A stretch of 6,944 bases of DNA, taken from JACPSX01 sp035288405 [NCBI: bacterium] (lineage in GTDB: Bacteria > JACPSX01). Location of the stretch: positions 1-6,944 of the forward strand of contig DATEAK010000289.1 in NCBI GenBank assembly GCA_035288405.1. The letters run 5' to 3'. This document shows, piece by piece, positions 1 through 5,358 of the stretch (positions are counted from its first letter, which is position 1; each line of letters opens with the position of its first letter). The translations under genes and the position numbers were made by a program. The notes under the pieces are model-generated. The model worked only from the letters and a program-made list of their open reading frames with translations, had not been told where the DNA came from and searched no databases.

Positions 1-83
1 CGAGACCGCGATAGGTATACTGAGCGCGGACGTTCGCTCTTGGTAACTGCACTTGTAATGTCCCATCTCCGCACTCAAGTTCT

Positions 84-137
84 CCCCCTCTCTCCACCCT
101 CTCCCCCTGGAAGGGGGAGAGGATAAAGGTGAGGGGG
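84..137. repeat. GC-rich imperfect palindrome, dispersed-repeat-like
   Basis: The core is a perfect 11-bp inverted repeat: CCTCTCCCCCT at 98-108 pairs with AGGGGGAGAGG at 112-122 around a 3-nt loop. An outer pair, CCCCCTC at 84-90 with GAGGGGG at 131-137, extends the dyad. The C-rich/G-rich wording with a nearby GTGAGGGG segment resembles a family of short intergenic palindromes I remember from many environmental proteobacterial genomes; that part is memory, not a search. It lies about 50 bp past the aconitase stop, so the transcript could fold here and be stabilised or stopped. No T-run follows the stem on either strand, so a classical intrinsic terminator is not supported. Confidence 0.6.
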
Positions 138-186
138 TGTGATCGCGCGCGGAAAAGTGCATAGGACTTTACTTTTGCAGTCCTCA

Positions 187-2097
187 CTAGTTGCCCTTCG
201 CAACCGCAAGTGCCCCTCCAGCCTTCAGCATGGTAATTTCCCGGTCGGTCAGGTTATGGCGGACAGGGATCTCAACTCCTCGAGTCACGTTCTTGACAAC
301 CAACTTCCCGCGTAGGTCGGAAACCGCTAATTCCAGTTGATCCCCCTGCTCGAGGCAACCAAAGTCAGACTCGTTGACCAGGGTCAGGGGAAGGATTCCG
401 AAATTGATCAGATTCGCCAGGTGAATGCGGGCGAATGACTTCGCGATGACCGCTTTCACCCCCAGATACATGGGAGCCAGAGCCGCGTGCTCCCGGCTCG
501 AACCTTGCCCGTAGTTCGCTCCGCCGACGAGGACTCCTCCCGGACTCTTGCGGGCACGCTCGGGGAACGTCGGATCCACTCCTTCAAAAACATGAGCGGA
601 AATCGCGGGGATGTTGGAGCGCAACGGCAGGATCTTGGCACCGGCGGGCATGATGTGATCCGTGGTGATGTTATCCCCCACCTTGAGCAAAACCTCTCCT
701 TTGATAACATCCGGCATCTTTTCCTTTACAGGAAGAGGCTTGATATTGGGACCTCGGATCACTTCAATTTTTTCGGGCTGTGCCGCCGGCGGGATGATCA
801 GGTTGTCGTCCACGGTGAACTCGGCAGGCCACTCCACTTTGGGTGGAGTTCCGAGGCTGCGCGGATCCGTGATGACACCGGTCAGAGCCGTGGCTGCCGC
901 CACTTCCGGACTCGAGAGAAAGATCTGGGCATCCTTTGTCCCACTGCGGCCTTCAAAGTTGCGGTTGAACGTGCGCACCGAGACAGCGCCCGAAGAAGGT
1001 GCCTGTCCCATACCAATGCAGGGGCCGCAGGAATTCTCCAGGATCCGGGCGCCGGCCGCAATCACGTCCGCCAGGCCTCCGTGGGCGGTGAACATGCGCA
1101 GGACCTGGTTCGATCCCGGACTGATCACCAAACTGAGATCGGGATGGACTGTTTTCCCTCTGAGGATGGCAGCCACCGTCATCAAATCTCGGAAAGAAGA
1201 ATTCGTGCAACTGCCGATAGCGACCTGCTGTACCTTGGTGCCCGCCACTTCCTCAACTTTGCACACTTTGTCGGGCATGTGCGGCTTGGCAATCAGGGGC
1301 TCCAGCCGGCTCAGGTCGATTTCGATCACCTCATCGTAGACAGCATCCGGGTCAGCGCTCATAGGAATCCAGACCTGCTCCCTTTTCTGCGCCTTGAGAT
1401 AGCTCCGGGTCAATTCATCGATGGGAAAAACAGACGTCGTAGCCCCGAGTTCGGCCCCCATGTTCGTGATCGTCGCCCGCTCGGGAACGGCTAGGGTTTT
1501 CACCCCTTCTCCGAAATACTCGATAACCTTTCCAACCCCTCCCTTGACGGTGAGACGCCGCAACAGTTCTAAAATGATGTCTTTGGCGGAAACCCAGGGC
1601 TGCAGCCGGCCGCTCAGGTGAACTCCGACCACTTTGGGCATGGCGAGAAAGAAGGGCTGCCCCCCCATGGCCAGGGCCACATCAAGCCCCCCGGCACCCA
1701 TGGCGATCATTCCCAGACCGCCACCTGTGGGAGTGTGGCTGTCAGAACCCAGGAGAACTTGGCCCGGAACTCCGAATCGTTCCAAATGAACTTGATGGCA
1801 GATACCGTTGCCCGGCCTGGAAAAGTAGATTCCGTACTTGGCCGCGATGGACTGCAGGAAAAAGTGATCGTCGGCATTCTCGAACCCGGTCTGCAGCATG
1901 TTGTGATCGACATAGCTTACGGAAAGTTTCGTTCGGACTTTGGGGATTCCGAGGGCCTCAAATTGTAGATAGGCCATCGTACCCGTCGCATCCTGGGTCA
2001 GGGTCTGATCGACTCTGATCCCGATCTCGCCGCCGGGTTTCAATTCGCCCGAAACCAGGTGTTCTTTCAGGATTTTCTGGGTCAGGTTGGCGCCCAC
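187..2097 (-). CDS. acn: Aconitate hydratase, short Aquifex-type
   Basis: Cytosolic [4Fe-4S] enzyme that interconverts citrate and isocitrate through cis-aconitate in the TCA cycle. With the chosen start it has 636 residues, normal for the short bacterial class (TIGR01342-like, by memory) and much shorter than the ~890-residue AcnA. Visible motifs: VDHN near 63-66; GSDSHTPTGG near 117-126; cluster ligands Cys297 in GSCTNSS and Cys357/Cys360 in SCGPCIG; then a linker and a C-terminal swivel domain with GDNITTDH (474-481), GSSREHAAL (532-540) and KSFARIH (553-559). All key residues are present, so it should be active. The GTG at 2097-2095 is chosen because GGAGG (2111-2107) sits 9 nt upstream and family homology begins there (NLTQKILKEHL). 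The frame stays open to a TTG at 2205, but that adds 36 unconserved residues and starts inside the promoter. Translation ends with tandem in-frame stops TAG TGA. No partner genes of the TCA cycle are adjacent. Confidence 0.96.
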   Translation of the reverse strand: MGANLTQKILKEHLVSGELKPGGEIGIRVDQTLTQDATGTMAYLQFEALGIPKVRTKLSVSYVDHNMLQTGFENADDHFFLQSIAAKYGIYFSRPGNGICHQVHLERFGVPGQVLLGSDSHTPTGGGLGMIAMGAGGLDVALAMGGQPFFLAMPKVVGVHLSGRLQPWVSAKDIILELLRRLTVKGGVGKVIEYFGEGVKTLAVPERATITNMGAELGATTSVFPIDELTRSYLKAQKREQVWIPMSADPDAVYDEVIEIDLSRLEPLIAKPHMPDKVCKVEEVAGTKVQQVAIGSCTNSSFRDLMTVAAILRGKTVHPDLSLVISPGSNQVLRMFTAHGGLADVIAAGARILENSCGPCIGMGQAPSSGAVSVRTFNRNFEGRSGTKDAQIFLSSPEVAAATALTGVITDPRSLGTPPKVEWPAEFTVDDNLIIPPAAQPEKIEVIRGPNIKPLPVKEKMPDVIKGEVLLKVGDNITTDHIMPAGAKILPLRSNIPAISAHVFEGVDPTFPERARKSPGGVLVGGANYGQGSSREHAALAPMYLGVKAVIAKSFARIHLANLINFGILPLTLVNESDFGCLEQGDQLELAVSDLRGKLVVKNVTRGVEIPVRHNLTDREITMLKAGGALAVAKGN

Positions 2098-2106
2098 GAA
2101 ATTTTT

Positions 2107-2111
2107 CCTCC
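2107..2111 (-). promoter_or_regulatory. Ribosome binding site that fixes the aconitase start
   Basis: The minus strand reads GGAGG, then a 9-nt A/T-rich spacer, then GTG at 2097. This is the only strong Shine-Dalgarno sequence near the 5' end of the frame, and the protein matches the aconitase family from the next residues on. Confidence 0.85.
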
Positions 2112-2123
2112 AGAATGAGAAAT

Positions 2124-2144
2124 CCCTGGAGCCCCTCCCCCCCC
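2124..2144 (-). promoter_or_regulatory. G-rich tract in aconitase leader, possible G-quadruplex
   Basis: In the predicted 5' leader of the aconitase mRNA the minus strand has a run of eight G, an A, a run of four G, CTCCA, then GGG. This fits the four-tract G3+N1-7 pattern for a G-quadruplex. It also allows a small hairpin: CCTGG (2125-2129) is complementary to CCAGG (2143-2147). The tract ends 12 nt before the GGAGG ribosome site, so folding could affect ribosome access. That function is inference only. Confidence 0.35.
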
Positions 2145-2188
2145 AGGAGAGCCTGCGGACTTGTTTCTGCCCGTCCAAAAGCAGCCGG

Positions 2189-2218
2189 ATAGTAGCAACG
2201 CCCAACCGCTTCTGTCAA
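2189..2218 (-). promoter_or_regulatory. Sigma70-like promoter for aconitase gene
   Basis: On the minus strand a consensus -35 TTGACA (2218-2213) is followed by an 18-nt spacer and -10 TACTAT (2194-2189, 4 of 6 matches). Transcription would start near 2182, giving a leader of about 85 nt before the GTG at 2097. The alternative TTG start at 2205 lies between the -35 and -10 boxes, so it would not be in this transcript. Confidence 0.6.
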
Positions 2219-2266
2219 GGACTTTCCCCCCTCAATACCCCCAAACTATTTCTATTCCTTGACAGA
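2211..2266. repeat. 10-bp inverted repeat carrying both -35 boxes
   Basis: TCTGTCAAGG at 2211-2220 is the exact reverse complement of CCTTGACAGA at 2257-2266, with 36 bp of pyrimidine-rich sequence between. Each arm contains the TTGACA -35 element of an outward-facing promoter, so the arrangement is mirror symmetric. Confidence 0.6.
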
Positions 2267-2287
2267 GTGGAGCCTTCCCTTTAGGAT
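2259..2287 (+). promoter_or_regulatory. Sigma70-like promoter for rsmA
   Basis: Consensus -35 TTGACA at 2259-2264, a 17-nt spacer, then TAGGAT at 2282-2287 (4 of 6 matches to TATAAT). The expected start site, about 7 nt past the -10, falls at or next to the GTG start codon at 2294. Either the mRNA is leaderless or the true -10 or start lies elsewhere. Confidence 0.5.
2283..2286 (+). promoter_or_regulatory. Possible ribosome binding site of rsmA
   Basis: AGGA lies 7 nt upstream of the GTG at 2294, a normal spacing. It overlaps the -10 candidate TAGGAT, so both cannot function in the same transcript: if the -10 is real, this site is not transcribed from that promoter. An ATG at 2286 is out of frame and meets a stop after four codons. 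Confidence 0.4.
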
Positions 2288-2293
2288 GCCTTC

Positions 2294-3163
2294 GTGTTAA
2301 ACCGCCGGGACCGTACAGGGCAGTCCAGGGGAAAACCCCTTGCTGGCCCGTCTTCCTTCCCCAAGAAACGACTGAGCCAGGTTTTCCTGCGGAGTGAGCG
2401 AGTCGCTGCACGGATCATACGCCTCGCCGAAATTTGCAAAGGGGAAACCGTCCTCGAAATCGGAGGAGGAAGGGGAATTCTCACCCGGGCACTGGCACGT
2501 TCGGGTGCTCGGGTCACTTGCCTGGAAGTGGATCAGAAATTAGCTGCGGAGTTAAGGAAACGACTATCCCACCTGCCGGAAGTCGTCGTCCTGGAAGAAG
2601 ATGCACTTCGTTTCGATTTCTCCACGATCCCGGCCCCCTTCAAGGTGGTGGCCAACCTTCCCTACCACATCTCCTCTCCACTACTGACGAGACTCCTGGA
2701 GTTCCGTACCTCCATATCCGCCATGACTCTGATGGTGCAGAAGGAGGTAGCCATGCGGCTGCTTGCCAAACCTGGAACCAAGGAATACGGAATCCTCTCC
2801 GTGGCCGTTCAGGTCTTCGCCGAAACGAGCCTTGGCTTTCTCGTCCCGGGGCGGGAATTTCGCCCGGTCCCTCGAGTGGATTCAGCTGTAATCCGTGTCA
2901 AGCCTCTTGCGGTTCCGCGCATCCCTCTTCCCGATCCGGAGCATTTCTTCCGCATTGTCCGGTTGGGATTTGGACAACGCCGCAAGACATTGCGAAACTG
3001 TCTCAAGCAGGAATTTGGCGAAGACGTAGTCGATCACGCGCTAGGAGATTTGGGGATGGATCCGAAACGGAGGGGAGAAACCTTAAGCATGGAGGAATTT
3101 GCCCGGCTGGCCGCAGCACTTTCCCCATCAGGTTCCCCTTTGGGAGGTTCCGACCGGGCTTGA
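2294..3163 (+). CDS. rsmA: 16S rRNA dimethyladenosine transferase RsmA/KsgA
   Basis: S-adenosylmethionine-dependent enzyme that dimethylates two adjacent adenines in the 3'-terminal helix 45 loop of 16S rRNA, a late check on small-subunit assembly. It has 289 residues, slightly longer than most family members owing to a basic N-terminal extension of about 20 residues and a Ser/Gly-rich tail. A Rossmann-fold methyltransferase domain is followed by the small C-terminal domain. Motifs: KKRLSQVFL (24-32), where most relatives have GQ(H/N)FL; SAM loop EIGGGRG (55-61); acidic Glu78-Val-Asp80; EDAL (102-105); catalytic NLPY (121-124); PVPRVDSAV (191-199); and GFGQRRKTLRNCL (225-237). The start is GTG; no other plausible start precedes the conserved region. 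It is divergent from aconitase, and its last 36 bp overlap the convergent HD-GYP gene. Identification is secure; the exact mode of translation start is not. Confidence 0.96.
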   Translation: MLNRRDRTGQSRGKPLAGPSSFPKKRLSQVFLRSERVAARIIRLAEICKGETVLEIGGGRGILTRALARSGARVTCLEVDQKLAAELRKRLSHLPEVVVLEEDALRFDFSTIPAPFKVVANLPYHISSPLLTRLLEFRTSISAMTLMVQKEVAMRLLAKPGTKEYGILSVAVQVFAETSLGFLVPGREFRPVPRVDSAVIRVKPLAVPRIPLPDPEHFFRIVRLGFGQRRKTLRNCLKQEFGEDVVDHALGDLGMDPKRRGETLSMEEFARLAAALSPSGSPLGGSDRA

Positions 3164-4495
3164 TGTCAGGGAACCGGGCTTTGCGCCTCTTTCCTCCAAC
3201 TTCGCACACACATAAATGCGCTGGACGATGGGGTCGATCTTGTGAAAGTTCTTGATCCTTTCGATGGAAGAAGCCTTGAGGGATGTATTCCGGGGCAGCA
3301 GGAGGCGGCCGCTCCCCGTGCGCAGATCCCGTGACAGGACCATGCCTTCTTCAATCTGATCAGCATTAACAACCATTTCTTTGAAGGTTACAACTACCTG
3401 ATCCACAGCATCCAGGAACTGATCGACCACTCTCGGGTCGAAACGCTGGCTCCGATGCTGGCGGATGTGAGTGATTGCAGCTTCCTTGGGCGACTCATGT
3501 GGCGAACGGGTCCAGTACATGATGTCGTCATAGGCCTCGGCTACGCTGATCATTCTGGAACCCAGGGGGATTTCCTCGCCTCGCAAGCCATCGGGAAACC
3601 CCTTGCCGTCGTAACATTCGTGGTGGCAGCGGATGAGGACCCCCACCTGTCGCAGGCTGGTGATGGCTTCAAGGCTGGACTGGCCCCACAACGGATGCTG
3701 CTTGATCAGCGCCACTTCATCCGGCTTCAAATTCTGAACGGGCTTTTCGACCAGTTCTCCGGGAACCCCAATGAGACCGATGTCGTGTAAGAGTGCGGCA
3801 ATTTCAATCTGCTGCACTTCCCGAGCATCACAGCCAAAACGGATGGCCATGGACTTGGAGTACTCGGCCACTCGCTTGCTGTGACCTCCGAGATACGGGT
3901 AATGGAGTTCCATGAGCTCCACGAATACCTTGATCGTGTCAAAGAAATTCCGCCGCAGTTCCTTGTAAAGGGCATCGAGTTTGGCGTTTTTCTCGGCGAT
4001 TTCCTTGGTTCTCTCCTGAACACGGATCTCCAGATCGCTGTTGATGCGCTTGAGCTCGTCATTTTGCTGCCCGGTCAGTATCTGGAGACGGCGGTTCTCC
4101 TGCACCAGGTCGTACTGATCCAGTGCGGAGCGCACAACTTGCCGCAGATCCTCGTCATCCCAGGGCTTCTGTACAAAGCGAAAGACCTCTCCGTGGTTAA
4201 TTGCCGACATGACCATGTGAGGATCCACCAGACCCGTCAGCATGAGTCTCATGACATCCGGATGCTTTTCTTTGACCCGCTTGAGCAGATCGACCCCGCT
4301 CATCTCGGGCATTCCATGATCGGATAGAACGAGAGCCACATTGTGCTTTTCCAGAAGCTCCAGAGCCTCCCGGCCCGTTCCGGCCAGAAGGATGGCATAC
4401 CCATCCCGGCGGAATGATCTCTGCAGCGCCGAAAGCACGTTCTTCTCGTCATCGACAAAGAGCACAGTGTGAGTGCTTGAAACGTCCGAGTTCAT
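3128..4495 (-). CDS. Response regulator with HD-GYP phosphohydrolase domain
   Basis: 455-residue RpfG-like regulator. An N-terminal receiver (about 9-125) has acidic pair Asp15/Asp16, phosphoacceptor Asp59 in LVLSDHGMP, Thr87 and Lys110 in QKPW. A charged coiled coil (about 130-185, with QERTKEI) leads to an HD-GYP domain (about 186-365) and a C-terminal cap with EEGMVLSRDLRT (382-393). HD-GYP domains hydrolyse cyclic di-GMP or related cyclic dinucleotides. Visible catalytic-type residues are His205, His237-Asp238, His267 and His291-His292. Departures from the usual motif: HDIGK reads HDIGL (Leu241), GYP reads GFP (299-301), and the usual D in the VADAFDA segment is Glu320. Activity is therefore likely but not certain. 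The ATG overlaps the previous gene's stop as ATGA, with GGAGG 6 nt upstream, suggesting translational coupling. The last ~16 residues look unconserved and run into the rsmA 3' end. Confidence 0.93.
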   Translation of the reverse strand: MNSDVSSTHTVLFVDDEKNVLSALQRSFRRDGYAILLAGTGREALELLEKHNVALVLSDHGMPEMSGVDLLKRVKEKHPDVMRLMLTGLVDPHMVMSAINHGEVFRFVQKPWDDEDLRQVVRSALDQYDLVQENRRLQILTGQQNDELKRINSDLEIRVQERTKEIAEKNAKLDALYKELRRNFFDTIKVFVELMELHYPYLGGHSKRVAEYSKSMAIRFGCDAREVQQIEIAALLHDIGLIGVPGELVEKPVQNLKPDEVALIKQHPLWGQSSLEAITSLRQVGVLIRCHHECYDGKGFPDGLRGEEIPLGSRMISVAEAYDDIMYWTRSPHESPKEAAITHIRQHRSQRFDPRVVDQFLDAVDQVVVTFKEMVVNADQIEEGMVLSRDLRTGSGRLLLPRNTSLKASSIERIKNFHKIDPIVQRIYVCAKLEERGAKPGSLTSSPVGTSQRGT

Positions 4496-5358
4496 GGCAA
4501 GCCTCCGGAAAGTCCGTCCTCTTCCAAGGGGCAGCCCACCAGCACGGCCCCTTTAAAGGCCCAGTCCATCGCTTGACCCAGGGGGTAACAGCGGAACAGA
4601 TGCTCTTGAGATCCGTTCCAGCATTCACTGGCCTGTCCGTTCTCGTGGGTCTTCAGAACCTGGCGAATCAGGTCGACGACACGATTCGGGAAAAGGTCTT
4701 CCGCCGGAACACCCAGGGGGACCTCCGAAACATCACCGGACCGTCCATCCTTCAAGAGGTTTCGGATCCGGCTATTGAGGAGGACGACATCTCCATCCGG
4801 GTCAATTCCCGCTACGGGCAATGGGAGACAATCAACGATCTCCTGGGACAAGGAGAGAGCCCGGCTGCGGAAGGTCAATTCGCTGGTGCGCTGATCCACC
4901 TTTTCCTGCAACGCTTTGTTGAGGACCTCGAGATCTTCTTTCTGCTCTTCAATCTTGGCCACCAGTTGATCGTTGAATTCCTGAAGCTCAAACTGCTCCA
5001 GCGAGTTCCGGACGGTGAGTTTGAGCTGTTCATCTTTCCACGGCTTGGTGATGAACTGGTGCACTCCGGCTTCATTGATCAGAGCCAGTATGGAATCGAT
5101 TTCGGCGAATCCCGTCAGAACAATGCGGAACGTCCTGGGAAACGCCTCCTTAGCGCGGCGGAGAAACTCAAGGCCGCTCATCTCGGGCATGCGCTGATCC
5201 GAGAGGATGAGATGCACCGGATGCTGACGCAGAACTTCCAGCCCCTCTTCACCACTAAGAGCAGTCAGGACTTCCAGGTTCTCCTTCCGAAAGAGCCTTT
5301 TCAGGGAGCTCAGGATGTGGCTCTCGTCATCCACGCAAAGAATCGTGTGCCGCTGCAT
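4492..5358 (-). CDS. Response regulator, REC-coiled-coil-PAS
   Basis: 288-residue protein. The receiver (about 4-120) has Asp10/Asp11, phosphoacceptor Asp54 in LILSDQRMP, Thr82 and Lys105 in TKPW, so it should accept phosphate. A coiled coil follows (about 122-165, including KVDQRTSEL), then a PAS-like fold (about 168-275) containing LPLPVAGIDPDGDVVLLN. No DNA-binding, GGDEF, EAL or kinase output is visible, so it may act by protein contact, as a phosphate sink, or as a sensor of an intracellular ligand. Its receiver aligns without gaps to that of the next gene, with roughly 45% identity by hand count, suggesting duplication. The ATG at 5358 is favoured by a GGAG site 7 nt upstream and by the usual receiver spacing from Met to the acidic pair. 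It overlaps the upstream kinase gene by 32 bp and the next gene by 4 bp. Confidence 0.92.
   Translation of the reverse strand: MQRHTILCVDDESHILSSLKRLFRKENLEVLTALSGEEGLEVLRQHPVHLILSDQRMPEMSGLEFLRRAKEAFPRTFRIVLTGFAEIDSILALINEAGVHQFITKPWKDEQLKLTVRNSLEQFELQEFNDQLVAKIEEQKEDLEVLNKALQEKVDQRTSELTFRSRALSLSQEIVDCLPLPVAGIDPDGDVVLLNSRIRNLLKDGRSGDVSEVPLGVPAEDLFPNRVVDLIRQVLKTHENGQASECWNGSQEHLFRCYPLGQAMDWAFKGAVLVGCPLEEDGLSGGLP
4502..4506 (-). promoter_or_regulatory. Ribosome binding site of HD-GYP regulator gene
   Basis: GGAGG on the minus strand, 6 nt before the ATG at 4495, lies inside the last codons of the upstream regulator gene. With the ATGA stop-start overlap it supports reinitiation or coupled translation. 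Confidence 0.75.

Noticed and set aside
1-126. Open plus-strand frame from the left edge to a TAA at 124-126.
   Set aside because: About 41 codons with no family I recognise, and its end runs through the palindromic element (Pro/Ser then Gly/Arg-rich), which is typical of chance translation. It may be a fragment of a dispersed repeat, but I cannot support that.
153-183. Small inverted repeats just past the aconitase stop (AAAAGT/ACTTTT and GGACT/AGTCC) as a terminator.
   Set aside because: Stems are only 5-6 bp, AT-rich or with large loops, and they overlap each other. There is no G/C-rich stem followed by a T-run on the minus strand.
487-1494. Long plus-strand frame (335 codons) opposite the aconitase gene.
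   Set aside because: Antisense to a complete, motif-rich aconitase. The product has no recognisable domain and is a by-product of GC-biased codons.
3131-3175. GGTTCCC/GGGAACC pair as a bidirectional terminator between rsmA and the HD-GYP gene.
   Set aside because: The stem is 7 bp with a loop of about 31 nt, lies within coding sequence and has no T-run on either side.
2434-3255. Second plus-strand frame overlapping rsmA.
   Set aside because: Low-complexity Arg/Gly/Pro-rich product in an alternate frame of a clear RsmA gene, running on into the convergent gene.
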